NCBI RefSeq assembly: GCF_008124765.1
Contig: NZ_VNHS01000018.1
Coordinates: forward strand, 1-64,000
Direction: 5' to 3'
Origin: Paenibacillus methanolicus
Lineage (GTDB): Bacteria > Bacillota > Bacilli > Paenibacillales > Paenibacillaceae
Length of the DNA: 64,000 bases
Shown here: one piece after another, positions 17,416 through 26,749 of the stretch
Position numbering within the stretch: position 1 is the stretch's first letter
Layout: each line of letters begins with the position of its first letter
Notes under the pieces: generated by a model
The model's input: the letters and a program-made list of their open reading frames with translations, nothing else
Told to the model about the DNA's origin: nothing
The model's database searches: none
Position numbers and translations under genes: made by a program

Positions 17416-17820
17416 TCAATTGTCGAATAACGCTTCCGCCTTCTCGCGGTGATGATCTTTGACGTTCGATCCGAGCGCCTTCACCGCTGCCGCGATGATG
17501 GCCAGGTCATCCGTCAACCCGAGGCCCACCAGGACGTCGGGAATGGAATCGACCGGCAAAATGAAATACGCCAGCGCCGAGAAGGCAATCCCTTTGGCGT
17601 ACAAGGGCGTCTTGCTGTCGATCGCCGTATAATACATCGCCACGGCGTCTTTGGCGAACGGGACTTTGCCGGCGAAGCGTTTCATTTTCCGAAAGAAGCC
17701 CTTCCGGACGTACTGTTCCTGCTTCGGATCGTAAGGCGACGGAATGTCCGGCACTCCCGTTCCTTCCGTCGCCCGAGATTCGGCCTGCGCGGCCGGCTCG
17801 ATTGCGTGCTGCGTACTCAT
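17416..17820 (-). CDS. YkvA family (DUF1232) protein
   Basis: 134 residues. The DUF1232 core SALAYFILPVDSIPDVLVGLGLTDDLAIIAAAVKAL (shown here only by its key ILPVDSIPD motif near residue 90) is typical, with one hydrophobic segment that may insert in the membrane. The start at 17820 (MSTQHAIEPA) has GGGAGGGGAAG ahead; the longest frame starts 26 codons earlier without a site. Family function is unknown. It has its own terminator and lies upstream of the SigY operon. Confidence 0.85.
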   Translation of the reverse strand: MSTQHAIEPAAQAESRATEGTGVPDIPSPYDPKQEQYVRKGFFRKMKRFAGKVPFAKDAVAMYYTAIDSKTPLYAKGIAFSALAYFILPVDSIPDVLVGLGLTDDLAIIAAAVKALGSNVKDHHREKAEALFDN

Positions 17821-17940
17821 CGGCTTCCCCTCCCGTGCTATTGATGCGAATCGTATATGAGCTATAACGTTACTTACCTCATATACGAAGCGGCTCAATC
17901 GCAGGTTCCCTGGAAGGTGGAGGGAAGATGGGCGTGCCCG

Positions 17941-18711
17941 CTAAATCGTCATCGCGCCGAACCCGCCGTCCACGCGAATCAGCGAGCCTGTGACGAAGCT
18001 GGACGCCGCTTCGGCGGCAAGCCAGACGACGGCCCCCTGCAGCTCCTTCGGGTCGCCAAACCGGTTCATCGGCGTATGGCGCATGATGCTCTCGACGCGC
18101 TCGGGCGAGAGAATCGCGCGATTCTGTTCGGCCGGGAAAAAGCCCGGTATGATCGCGTTGACGCGAATGCCGTGCGGCGCGAACTCCCGGGCGAGAAATT
18201 GCGTCATCCCGTTAACGGCATGCTTGGAGGCGGAATACGTAAAGACGCGGGAGAGCGGCGGCGCCGACGACACCGAGCTGACCGTGATGATGCTCCCTCC
18301 GCGCCCGGCTTCGATCATGACCTGACCGAACGCTTGGCAGGCTAGCATGACGCTCTTGGCGTTCACGTCCATGATACGATCCCATTCGTCTTCGCCGATC
18401 TCGAAAAACGGCGTCGCGCTATTCGCCCCGGCCACGTGCAGCACGATGTCCGGCGTCCCTCGCCACGCCTTGATTTCGTCCACGGCCCGCAGCAGGTCCG
18501 CCTTGCTCGTGACGTCCGCCTGAAACAGCCGGCCGCGTTCTTCCAACAAGTGTCGGATGAATGGTTCCGCCTTCGCCGGATCGCGGGCGACGAGCGCCAA
18601 GTCCGCGCCGTGATCGCTCAGCGCCTCCGCCATGACGCGGCCGAGCGTGCTGCCCGCGCCCAGTATTACGGCCGTGCGGCCGGTCAAATCGAATAGCTGG
18701 CTTGCCGCCAT
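17941..18711 (-). CDS. SDR oxidoreductase, likely D-mannonate oxidoreductase (fructuronate reductase) type
   Basis: 256-residue SDR with cofactor motif GAGSTLGRVMAEA near residue 18, NNAG replaced by HVAGANS, a catalytic Ser in ITVSSVSSAPP and YSASK as YxxxK. The segment IIPGFFPAEQNRAIL is characteristic of SDR-type fructuronate reductases (B. subtilis YjmF/UxuB), which interconvert D-fructuronate and D-mannonate. The presence of uxuA 4 kb upstream on the same strand supports this. The AAGGAGGC ribosome site is strong. A gluconate 5-dehydrogenase-like role is the alternative. Confidence 0.75.
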   Translation of the reverse strand: MAASQLFDLTGRTAVILGAGSTLGRVMAEALSDHGADLALVARDPAKAEPFIRHLLEERGRLFQADVTSKADLLRAVDEIKAWRGTPDIVLHVAGANSATPFFEIGEDEWDRIMDVNAKSVMLACQAFGQVMIEAGRGGSIITVSSVSSAPPLSRVFTYSASKHAVNGMTQFLAREFAPHGIRVNAIIPGFFPAEQNRAILSPERVESIMRHTPMNRFGDPKELQGAVVWLAAEAASSFVTGSLIRVDGGFGAMTI

Positions 18712-18795
18712 GCTTCGTGCCTCCTTAAGTATCGGTCCAAGGGCGAAAGAAAAACCGGTGCCGCGCTAACAATCGGCAGCGGCGATGCGGATGCG

Positions 18796-19752
18796 TTACG
18801 CCTCCCGGCTTGCGGAGAGACCGCCGCGCATCGCCATGCCTTTGCGGTATTGCTCCGGCGACTGGCCTTCCGCCGCTTTGAACAGCCTGCTGAAATGCGC
18901 CAAATGCCGAAACCCCACCGTGCGGCAGACGTCCGAGACGCTCCGGTGCGGCTCGAGCCGGAACAGCATTTTGGCCTGGTTCAGCCGACGGTTATAAAGA
19001 TATTTGAAGACGGTCGTGCCCGTCACTTCCTTGAACAGGTGAGATAAATACGGCTTCGTCAGATGCAGCGCGCCCGCGATCATATCCAGCGTAAGCTCCC
19101 TGGCGTAGTTCTCTTCAATATAAGAAACGACCGACTGTACATGGCGTTCTTTGAGCGAGTCGTGCTCATGCTGGCCTGTCGGACCGTCGCACCATTCCCG
19201 AATGAGCGCCAGCACGTCGAGAAAACGGAAGGTGAACCGGTCGGCTCCCGCTCCCGCGCCTTCCGTCTTGCGCGCCCGATACAGGACGTGAAGCTGAGCG
19301 AGCAGCGCTTCGTACTCGTCCTGTTGCGCCGCGCTGAGCGATAACCGGATATTGCGCAGCTCCTCGAAAGGCTGCAGCATATGCGCCGCCGCTTCGGGAC
19401 GCAGCAGCTTACCGATCATCGCCGGCTCGAAGTGGAGGATCGACCGGACGTACGGCTGGTGCGGCGACGGGTTGGAGCAGTGCAGCGTCATGCCGTGCAT
19501 GAGAATCAAGTCGCCGGGCTTGAGCGCGATCAGCTTGTCGCCGATCAAATAATTACACTCGCCGCCTTGAAAATAGTAGATCTCGTAGTACGGATGCGAA
19601 TGAAACTGCGCACCCGCCATCGGGGCGTCGTTCCGGTATAGCATCTCGACGGGCGACAGCCATTGGGATTGATGGACCGGTGCCGGCACGCAGGCTTCCT
19701 CCAGTTCGGACGGCGCTTGCACGTTGAATGCCGCCGCCTCGTTTTCTCCCAT
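18796..19752 (-). CDS. AraC family regulator with N-terminal cupin sensor
   Basis: 318 residues. The N-terminal half is a cupin (FHSHPYYEIYYFQGGECNY, then LKPGDLILMHGMTLHC) that probably senses a sugar or uronate. The C-terminal 100 residues hold two helix-turn-helix units (LTLDMIAGALHLTKPYLSHLFK and SVSDVCRTVGFRHLAHFSRLF, each abbreviated by key residues). It lies within the hexuronate-type cluster on the same strand, 80 bases after an oxidoreductase gene, and is likely its local activator. Confidence 0.88.
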   Translation of the reverse strand: MGENEAAAFNVQAPSELEEACVPAPVHQSQWLSPVEMLYRNDAPMAGAQFHSHPYYEIYYFQGGECNYLIGDKLIALKPGDLILMHGMTLHCSNPSPHQPYVRSILHFEPAMIGKLLRPEAAAHMLQPFEELRNIRLSLSAAQQDEYEALLAQLHVLYRARKTEGAGAGADRFTFRFLDVLALIREWCDGPTGQHEHDSLKERHVQSVVSYIEENYARELTLDMIAGALHLTKPYLSHLFKEVTGTTVFKYLYNRRLNQAKMLFRLEPHRSVSDVCRTVGFRHLAHFSRLFKAAEGQSPEQYRKGMAMRGGLSASREA

Positions 19753-19831
19753 TTTACCATGATCGCCAAAGGGGGGAACAGCATGGAATTGGGCCGGAAC
19801 GGAAGCCAGAGCCGGTTCGGGCGCTGCGGCG

Positions 19832-20923
19832 CTAACGGACTTGGAGCGCCTGCTGCTGCGCCCGCACGCACAATTCGCCCGCCTTGAACGCGTGCGCCTG
19901 CGTCATCGCCTGCTCGGTGCGGTTCAGGCAATCGAGAATCAACTCGCCGAAGAACGGATAGCCGACTTGACCGCCCACCTGAAAATGATGCTCGCCCTCA
20001 TGATTAACGAGGTAGACGTGATCCCCCCGTTTGTCGCGGGCAATGTCGATGTATTTGCGCAGCTCGATGTACCCGTCCGTGCCGAGAATGACGGTTCTTC
20101 CGTCTCCCCAGGTGCCCAGACCATCCGGCGTCAGCCAGTCGACGCGGAAATAGTTCGTCGCCCCGTTGTCGCCGACCAGCGTCGCATCGCCGAAATCCTC
20201 GAGCTCCGGGAAATCCGGGTTGCGGTAATTGCCCACCTTGCTGTGCAGCACCTTCGCGTCTTGGCAGCCGGCATAGTAGAGGAATTGCTCGATTTGGTGA
20301 CTGCCGATATCGCATAGGATCCCGCCGTATTGCGCCTTGCGGAAAAACCAGTCCGGCCGCGAAGAGGCGTTCAGCCGATGCGGACCCGTCCCGAGCACTT
20401 GCACCACTTGGCCGATCGCGCCCTCCCGCACAAGCTTACCCGCGTAGACGGCGCTCTCCACGTGAAGACGTTCGCTGTAATAGACCATATATTTGCGTCC
20501 CGTCGCGCTCGCTTGCGCTCTAGAGGCCTCGACCTGCTCCAGCGTCGTGAACGGCGTCTTATCGGTAAAATAATCCTTCTCGTGCGCCATGACTTTCATG
20601 CCGAGCGCCGCCCGCTCGGACGGCACTGCCGCCGCGGCGACCATGCGGACGGACGGATCTTCCAATATCGCCTCCGGCGACGATGCGGCCTGCACGTTCG
20701 GGTAGGTCTTCAGAAAAGCGGCCACTTTGGCCGGATCGGGGTCATACACCCACTTCAACGTACCGCCAGCCTCCAGCAGGCCGTTGCACTGGCCGTAAAT
20801 ATGCCCGTGGTCGAGCGCCATCGCGGCGAACGTGAATTCGCCCGGACCGCATACCGACTCCGGCTTCTTCACCGATACGGGAGCGTAATTCATACCGTCT
20901 CCGCGTTCAAAGGATGCAGCCAT
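19832..20923 (-). CDS. Gfo/Idh/MocA family oxidoreductase
   Basis: 363 residues. The Rossmann half starts near FTFAAMALDHGHIYGQCNGL, with DKTPFTTLEQVEAS in place of the usual EKP motif. The C-terminal half carries ILCDIGSHQIEQFLYYAG, with the His typical of the substrate pocket. Replacement of the canonical GxGxxG by ALDHGHIYGQ is typical of one subgroup in sugar-degradation clusters. The substrate is unknown, probably a sugar, uronate or inositol-like compound. Second of two tandem oxidoreductases in this cluster. Confidence 0.85.
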   Translation of the reverse strand: MAASFERGDGMNYAPVSVKKPESVCGPGEFTFAAMALDHGHIYGQCNGLLEAGGTLKWVYDPDPAKVAAFLKTYPNVQAASSPEAILEDPSVRMVAAAAVPSERAALGMKVMAHEKDYFTDKTPFTTLEQVEASRAQASATGRKYMVYYSERLHVESAVYAGKLVREGAIGQVVQVLGTGPHRLNASSRPDWFFRKAQYGGILCDIGSHQIEQFLYYAGCQDAKVLHSKVGNYRNPDFPELEDFGDATLVGDNGATNYFRVDWLTPDGLGTWGDGRTVILGTDGYIELRKYIDIARDKRGDHVYLVNHEGEHHFQVGGQVGYPFFGELILDCLNRTEQAMTQAHAFKAGELCVRAQQQALQVR

Positions 20924-21027
20924 TCGCCCTCGCTCCTCTCGTCGGGATCGCCGGGCTCGCGCCCGGCTTCCGCTTATGCGCCAAGATCGACGCGTCTCAT
21001 CTCGTGGGAATCGTTGTAACCGGTTGC

Positions 21028-22197
21028 TTAATACGTGCCCGTCAAATCCGCCGGCTTCCCGGCCGTCTCCGCTTTGCGGACCGAGGACGCCTCGATGCGC
21101 TTATTCAGCTCCGCCTCATGGAGCGCTTCGTCGAACGGCAGGTCGACCCAGCCGTCGGTCCATGTGGACAGATGCATCGCGTTCGAGATCGATAGTCCGT
21201 GAATGCCTTCCTCGCCCGGCGCGATCAGCGGCGTGCCATGCAGGATGGCATCGGCGAAATTTTGAATAATACCCGGGTGGCCGGAAGAGGTGCCGTGAAT
21301 CGGAATGTCCACTTTCCAGCATTCCGGCGTCGCGAACGATTCCGTATTGCGCGCATTGAAGTCCGGCTCCGGCTCGCGCAGCCGCCAGAACGTCATCTCG
21401 TCGTTCTCGATGACGATTTTGCCCCGCGTGCCCGCGACCTCGAACCGGTTCGTGCCCGGCGCTTCGCCCGTCGTCGTAATGAACACGCCCGTCGCGCCGT
21501 TCTCGTACTCGGCATAAGCCGTCACGTCGTCCTCCACCTCGATGCTGCGGTGCTTGCCGAAATGACAAAACGCGCGAATGCGCGTCGGCATCATGCCGAT
21601 CGTCCACTGCCACAGGTCGAGCTGATGCGGGCATTGATTGATGAGCACGCCGCCGCCCTCGCCGCTCCACGTCGCGCGCCACGAGCCCGAATCGTAATAA
21701 GCTTGCGAACGGTACCAGTTCGTAATGATCCAGTTGGTGCGGCGGATCTCGCCGAGCTCGCCGGCGGCGATGAGATCGCGCAGCTTCCGGTATAGCGGAT
21801 TCGTCCGCTGATTGTACACGATGCCGAATTTCAAGCCTTCCTTCGCGGCGACCGATGCCGCCTCGTTCATCTCCCGCACCTGCTTCGCGTACACGCCGGC
21901 CGGCTTCTCGATCAGCACGTGCACGCCTTTGGCGAAAGCCCGAATCGCTTCCTGCGGATGGTCGTAATGCGGAGTTGCCACGATAACCGCATCCACCAGA
22001 CCCGATTCGAGCATCTGCTCCGCGTTCTCGTAGACCGCGACGCCCGCCAATTGCTCGCGCGCCCAATCCCGCTTCGCGGGCATGCCGTCGCACACCGCCG
22101 TCAGTTTCGCGCCTTTGATTTTGCCCTCGATCAGACTGCGGGCATGCCCCGCCCCCATATTGCCGATGCCGATAATGCCGTAACGAACCTCCGTCAT
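21028..22197 (-). CDS. Gfo/Idh/MocA family oxidoreductase
   Basis: About 389 residues. It has the NAD-binding motif YGIIGIGNMGAGHAR at the N terminus, the catalytic EKPAGVYAKQ block, and GGVLINQCPHQLDLWQW in the substrate domain. The chosen ATG overlaps the stop of the upstream isomerase gene by ATGA (22194-22197); the longer frame adds 60 codons that lie inside that gene. Likely an NAD-dependent sugar or uronate dehydrogenase. Confidence 0.9.
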   Translation of the reverse strand: MTEVRYGIIGIGNMGAGHARSLIEGKIKGAKLTAVCDGMPAKRDWAREQLAGVAVYENAEQMLESGLVDAVIVATPHYDHPQEAIRAFAKGVHVLIEKPAGVYAKQVREMNEAASVAAKEGLKFGIVYNQRTNPLYRKLRDLIAAGELGEIRRTNWIITNWYRSQAYYDSGSWRATWSGEGGGVLINQCPHQLDLWQWTIGMMPTRIRAFCHFGKHRSIEVEDDVTAYAEYENGATGVFITTTGEAPGTNRFEVAGTRGKIVIENDEMTFWRLREPEPDFNARNTESFATPECWKVDIPIHGTSSGHPGIIQNFADAILHGTPLIAPGEEGIHGLSISNAMHLSTWTDGWVDLPFDEALHEAELNKRIEASSVRKAETAGKPADLTGTY

Positions 22198-23123
22198 GCT
22201 TGCAGCTCCTCCGTCCATGCGCGCATTTGCTTGGCGTAGACGCCCAGCATCGTCCTCGTATCGTATGCTTGGCTGAAATCCTCCACGCCGAACCAGCCTT
22301 GGTATCCGACTGCCTTCAGATCGGCCAGCACTTGCTTCCACGGCACGATGCCGCTGGCAAGCGGTCGCCAGGAACATGCGAACGGCAGCGTGTTCAGCGG
22401 TTCGGCCTCCGGCACGCCGCTCTTGGCCGCGCTCGGCGCGTTCGGGTGATCGGCCGCGGGCAGCCAGACCGCGTTCTTGACGTGAACGTGCGCCAAATAA
22501 GGGCCGAGCAGCTCCATCCCCATCCGGTAATTCTCGAACCCTTCATGCACCATATTGCCCGGGTCATAAAGCACGCCAACGTGATCCGGGTTGAACCGGC
22601 TAACAAGCCGGTAGGCCAAGGACGCGCTCGGGGCGATCGTGGCGTGATGCGTCTCGACGACGGCCTTGACGCCGTAATCCTTGGCAAGCGGCTCCACCTC
22701 GGTTAAATAGCGAATCTCCTGCTCGAACAAATCGTTGTAGTTCGCCGTCCGGTTATAACCCGGCACGCCGACGCGCACCATCGATGCGCCAAGCCGCTTC
22801 GCAAGACGGAATACCTGCTCGGTCGCCTCCAAGTCGCCGGCCGAGATATACGGCGTCAGCGCGATCGCTTGCCGGCCATGACGACGCGCCGCCTCATCGA
22901 ACGGTTTGATATCGTCCTCGCCCGCGCTCGGGGCGATCGTGCACAAGTTGTTGCCCCAGAACGACGCCTGCTGCGCGCGGACCGCCTCGTCCGTCTCCTT
23001 GCAGCGCCACTCGATGCCTTCGATGCCGCTGGCGGCAGCCGCTTCGCACAGCTGATCCGGCGTCAAGTCCGGCGCGGCTACCGTGAATATCGACAGTTTG
23101 ATTCCATCGCTCACGCCCGTCAT
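22194..23123 (-). CDS. sugar phosphate isomerase/epimerase family protein (TIM barrel)
   Basis: About 309 residues of the xylose-isomerase-like AP-endonuclease-2 fold. Metal-binding positions are suggested by [38 protein letters not shown] and [10 protein letters not shown]. It would isomerise or epimerise a keto sugar or related acid. The start at 23123 overlaps the uxuA stop by ATGA, so the 11-codon longer frame was not used. It sits between uxuA and two oxidoreductases, suggesting a multi-step pathway feeding D-mannonate or fructuronate. Confidence 0.88.
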   Translation of the reverse strand: MTGVSDGIKLSIFTVAAPDLTPDQLCEAAAASGIEGIEWRCKETDEAVRAQQASFWGNNLCTIAPSAGEDDIKPFDEAARRHGRQAIALTPYISAGDLEATEQVFRLAKRLGASMVRVGVPGYNRTANYNDLFEQEIRYLTEVEPLAKDYGVKAVVETHHATIAPSASLAYRLVSRFNPDHVGVLYDPGNMVHEGFENYRMGMELLGPYLAHVHVKNAVWLPAADHPNAPSAAKSGVPEAEPLNTLPFACSWRPLASGIVPWKQVLADLKAVGYQGWFGVEDFSQAYDTRTMLGVYAKQMRAWTEELQA

Positions 23124-24172
23124 CCTCTCGTTCTCGTTTTGTCCAGCGTCTCCCAAATGCCGTTCAAATAGGTCGCCCCGAGCGCGCGGTCATACAGCCC
23201 GTAGCCCGGACGGCCCTGCTCGCCCCAAATCATGCGCCCGTGATCCGGCCGAAGCGGACCGTCGAAACCAGTCTCCCACAGCGCTTCCAGCACACGCACC
23301 ATGTCGACCGAGCCGTCGCTGGACCGGTGCGACGATTCTTGGAACGAGCGCGGTCCGGTGCGCAGGATATTGCGGGTATGGGCGAAATGGATTTTGCCTT
23401 GGCCGCCGAATTCGCGGATGATCGCCAGCAGATCGTTGTCCGCATCCGCCCCAAGCGAGCCGGAGCAGAAGGTCAGCCCGTTCGCCGGACTGTCGACGTG
23501 ATGGAGCAGCCGCTCGATCTGCTCCCGGTTGCTCACGATGCGCGGCAAGCCGAAAATCGGCCACGGCGGATCGTCCGGATGGATCGCCATGCGGACGCCC
23601 GCTTCTTCCGCGACCGGGATGATCCGTTCCAGGAAATACGCGAGGTTCTGCCATAGATCCTCCGCGGTAACGCCGTTGTAGCTGTCGATCAGCTGCTGCA
23701 TTTGATCTTTCGTATAGCTCTCGTCCCAGCCGGGCAGCGACAGATCGCCCTTCACCGGATCCATCAGGGCGATCGTCTCGTCCTCGAAAGTCAGCGTCGT
23801 CGAGCCGTCCGGCAGCCGGTACGCAAGCTGGGAACGCGTCCAGTCGAAGACGGGCATGAAGTTATAGCAGACGACCGGCACGCCTTCCGCGCCGAGTCTG
23901 CGGATCGTTTGACTGTAATTATCGATGAGACGGTCTCGGGACGGACGCCCGAGCTTGATGTCTTCGTGGACGGGAACGCTTTCAATGACGGCGAGCGCAA
24001 AGCCGTGCGACTCGACCGTGATCTTCAGGTTGCGGATCGCGTCGAGCGGCCAGGCTTCGCCGACGGGCACGTCGTACAGCGCGGTCACGATGCCGTGCAT
24101 GCCCGGAATTTGGCGGATGGCGCCGAGCGTTACGGGGTCGGATTCGCCGAACCACCGGAAAGTCATTTTCAT
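23120..24172 (-). CDS. uxuA: mannonate dehydratase
   Basis: 350 residues, matching Uxu[21 protein letters not shown] at the N terminus, [36 protein letters not shown] and [20 protein letters not shown]. These contain the metal-binding His, Cys and Asp residues of the family. It dehydrates D-mannonate to 2-keto-3-deoxygluconate in hexuronate breakdown. It is the first gene of the leftward cluster, with a GGAGAG site. No kdgK or kdgA is present nearby. Confidence 0.95.
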   Translation of the reverse strand: MKMTFRWFGESDPVTLGAIRQIPGMHGIVTALYDVPVGEAWPLDAIRNLKITVESHGFALAVIESVPVHEDIKLGRPSRDRLIDNYSQTIRRLGAEGVPVVCYNFMPVFDWTRSQLAYRLPDGSTTLTFEDETIALMDPVKGDLSLPGWDESYTKDQMQQLIDSYNGVTAEDLWQNLAYFLERIIPVAEEAGVRMAIHPDDPPWPIFGLPRIVSNREQIERLLHHVDSPANGLTFCSGSLGADADNDLLAIIREFGGQGKIHFAHTRNILRTGPRSFQESSHRSSDGSVDMVRVLEALWETGFDGPLRPDHGRMIWGEQGRPGYGLYDRALGATYLNGIWETLDKTRTRG

Positions 24173-24534
24173 CGGGTTCTCTCCTTACAATAGGCGATAT
24201 GGACGCTTGCATGGTGCAGGTCGTCACGTTCTATCCCGATTGTAGCACCCGTTGCCCGCTAGCGGACGGCCGAGGAGTAAGATGATTAACCACAGTCAAA
24301 TGAATGGCTGGATTGGATGCTGAGAGTTAAGCTGGTTGAGGGGGCTCCGTCTTTCGTGAGAAGCGTTCGATCGAAGAAGGAGAAAAATTCGTGAAGTCGA
24401 TGATTATAGATCGCGGATTGGGTCAAGTGGATTGAGCTCGCTACTGCAGCTCAAATCCGCTTGCGCGACGCTGGCCCTATTGGATTAAATTCGACAACAG
24501 TAGACAAAGAATAACAAAATGTCCCCAACACCGA
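24173..24534. other. intergenic region between uxuA and the riboswitch promoter
   Basis: Divergent spacer. A TACAAT box upstream of uxuA (near 24238, minus) may be its -10. A GGATTGAGCT / AGCTC-AATCC hairpin lies near 24432-24462. No gene is seen. Confidence 0.5.
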
Positions 24535-24563
24535 TTTACGAGCTTCTAGACTCGTGTTATGAT
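24535..24563 (+). promoter_or_regulatory. sigma-A promoter of the riboswitch-controlled gene
   Basis: TTTACG (24535-24540), 17-base spacer and TATGAT (24558-24563), placing a transcript start about 25 bases before the riboswitch core. Confidence 0.6.
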
Positions 24564-24591
24564 CTATTTAATTAAGACTATGTACTCAGCC

Positions 24592-24690
24592 AATGTGCTG
24601 AAAAAAGGCAAACCCGTACGAAAGTCGGGGACGCAAAGCCACGGGTCTACTCCTGTTGAACAGGAATGACAGCCGGGCTGCTCGACGCCG
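24592..24690 (+). promoter_or_regulatory. cyclic-di-GMP-I (GEMM) riboswitch
   Basis: All GEMM-I hallmarks are present in order: AAAAAGGCAAACC, a GAAA tetraloop stem, GGGGACGCAAAGCCACGGG, the variable P3 hairpin (TCCTGTTGAACAGGA) and GACAGCCGGGCTGC. By Vibrio Vc2 numbering the base at position 20 appears to be G, which favours c-di-GMP over cyclic GMP-AMP. A GGC-to-GCC pairing followed by TTTTCTT at about 24695 could form a terminator competing with the 3' part of the aptamer, but this is uncertain. The riboswitch controls the DUF4832 gene at 24757. Confidence 0.95.
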
Positions 24691-24756
24691 TTGGCTTTTC
24701 TTATCCAATGCGTCGCGCTCCTCACACTCAATCATGACCAAGGGAGAATTAGCGCG

Positions 24757-26658
24757 ATGAAAACGAAATTCATGCTTACCGTCTTCGCATGTTGCTTACT
24801 GTTTCAGACCTTATTCGTTCAAACGGCCGCCCACGCTTCCGCCGATCGCGCATCCAACTGGGCCGCGCTCAATTACGCGCCCTATACCAAGGGGCTCGAA
24901 GTTAACCCGCTTAAAGGTTTTGTCCCCTACGACGCCGCAAATTCTTCCTTCCCGCACAGCATGGAGTGGTTCAGCCTTCCGCTGAGCAGCCTTCAAACCG
25001 GCATGCAGACCTTCAACTGGACTCCGCTTGAGAAAAAGCTCGACGAAGCCGCAAGCCGTGGCCATCAAGCCGTCTTCCGTATTTATCTCGACTATCCCGG
25101 CGAGGCTATCGGCGTTCCCCGGTTTCTGATCGACGCCGGCGTTCCCATGCGCAGCTATAGCGCATTCGATAATGAGACAAGCATGGCGCCGGACTGGAAT
25201 AACGAATTGCTGCTGACCGCCATGACCAATTTTATCGGAGCCTTCGGCAAGAAATACGACCGCGACCCTCGCATCGGTTATATTACGGCCGGCTTGTACG
25301 GCTTTTGGGGCGAATGGCATGTCTATCCTTACGATAGCGGTACCGGAACTGCGAATTGGTCCATGAGCTCCGCTAATCAAGTCCGCCTGCTTGAAGCTTA
25401 CCGCGATGCATTCTCGCATACGCAGATCCTTCTGCGCAACACAACCGAAGGAGCCGCGTCGACTTCGCTGCTCCAGCAATTCGGCTTTCATGACGATTCC
25501 TTCGCCTATAGTACAATCGGTCCCGAAACTTGGCAGTTCGCTCCTTCCTTGCAGCTTGCGGGGCTCTCTAATCAATGGAGAACCCATGCCGTGGGCGGCG
25601 AGCTTAGGCCCGAGTTGCAGTCCAGCATCTTCGCCGGCGGCGATCAAGGTCAAGGATTCCAAGCTTCCGTCGATGCTACCCATATTTCATGGATGATCAA
25701 CAACCACGTGTTTGATCACGAGGTCGCCGGTTCGGAACTAACGCAATCGCTTAACGCCCATAATTCGTTAGGGTATCAACTGCATATCCCCGCCGTTAAT
25801 ATTCCGCGAACTATCGCTAACGGCGCGGTTCAGGTCGGCGTACAAATTCAAAACAAAGGCAACGCGCCGTTCTATTATCCTTGGCAAACCGAAATCGGAC
25901 TGCTGGGTTCGAACGGCTCGATCGTTCGCGCTGCGGGCGGCATAAATCTGAATCTGCCGGAGATTCAACCAGGGGCTGAAGCCGTGACGCGCTTCTTGGA
26001 CATCGACATGAGCGGCCTTCCTCAAGGCACCTACAAAATCGCGCTCCGCGTTGTCAATCCGCTCCCCAACGGGTCGCCGGTACGGTTTGCCACCGAGGGA
26101 CAAGATCAAGATGCGGAAGGCTGGATGACGCTAGGCTCAACCGCGATCGTACCCGAAGCGCCGTCCGCTCCGTCTACCGGCCTGCCGACGACTGCGCCAT
26201 CTGCTCCGGTTGATCCGGCGGCCAGCATGATGCTGGATAACTTCAACGAAGCGGATCAATGGTCGCGAACCAATGATTTGGGATTGTGGACCGGCGCCAA
26301 CTCCTTTGACAACGGCGGAGGCAGTATCGATAACGGAGCGCTAATGCTGAACTACCGGGGCGATGGATATTTCGGCAGCGATTTGAAGAACATCAATCTG
26401 AGCGGCTACAAGAAGATGATCATTCGCGTTAAGGGCAGCGCCGGCGGCGAAGAAAACCATGTTAAACTGCAGCTTGGCGGCGTAAACAAGTTCCTCTCCA
26501 AATGGTCCTCCTCGGTCATCGCCACCGAGTATGCCGACATCGTGATCGACTTGAAAGCAAGCGGCGTTAATCTGGCTTCCCCAAAAGCGCTGAAGATGAC
26601 GTTTTGGCACGGGTATACAGGCACGATCTGGATTGACGAGATCCGATTTGAAGCCTAA
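24757..26658 (+). CDS. secreted DUF4832 protein with C-terminal carbohydrate-binding-like domain
   Basis: 633 residues. A signal peptide (cleavage near the Ala-rich AAHASA) is followed by a barrel-like DUF4874/DUF4832 region (about residues 30-460) with the conserved GLYGFWGEWHVYP, in which the Glu may be catalytic. A Pro-rich linker (about 475-500) and a C-terminal beta-sandwich of about 145 residues, like small carbohydrate-binding modules (NFNEADQW near its start, GTIWIDEIRF at its end), complete it. The family looks glycosidase-like but is uncharacterised to my knowledge. A c-di-GMP riboswitch controls it and the Pel operon lies 1.6 kb downstream, so a role in trimming or binding exopolysaccharide is inferred. 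The ATG at 24757 with AAGGGAG is preferred over the longer frame, which would read through the riboswitch end. Confidence 0.85.
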   Translation: MKTKFMLTVFACCLLFQTLFVQTAAHASADRASNWAALNYAPYTKGLEVNPLKGFVPYDAANSSFPHSMEWFSLPLSSLQTGMQTFNWTPLEKKLDEAASRGHQAVFRIYLDYPGEAIGVPRFLIDAGVPMRSYSAFDNETSMAPDWNNELLLTAMTNFIGAFGKKYDRDPRIGYITAGLYGFWGEWHVYPYDSGTGTANWSMSSANQVRLLEAYRDAFSHTQILLRNTTEGAASTSLLQQFGFHDDSFAYSTIGPETWQFAPSLQLAGLSNQWRTHAVGGELRPELQSSIFAGGDQGQGFQASVDATHISWMINNHVFDHEVAGSELTQSLNAHNSLGYQLHIPAVNIPRTIANGAVQVGVQIQNKGNAPFYYPWQTEIGLLGSNGSIVRAAGGINLNLPEIQPGAEAVTRFLDIDMSGLPQGTYKIALRVVNPLPNGSPVRFATEGQDQDAEGWMTLGSTAIVPEAPSAPSTGLPTTAPSAPVDPAASMMLDNFNEADQWSRTNDLGLWTGANSFDNGGGSIDNGALMLNYRGDGYFGSDLKNINLSGYKKMIIRVKGSAGGEENHVKLQLGGVNKFLSKWSSSVIATEYADIVIDLKASGVNLASPKALKMTFWHGYTGTIWIDEIRFEA

Positions 26659-26676
26659 TCGCAAAAACGAAAAACG

Positions 26677-26716
26677 AAACGGCCTTCTCCCTCGTAACCG
26701 GGAGCAAGGCCGTTTT
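26677..26716. terminator. bidirectional intrinsic terminator
   Basis: Stem AAACGGCCTT-CTCCC / GGGAG-AAGGCCGTTT with one bulged base. It lies between the convergent ends of the two DUF4832 genes, with A-rich and T-rich flanks for both directions. Confidence 0.85.
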
Positions 26717-26749
26717 AGCGTGCGTATTCATCTAACCCTCAAGCTACAC

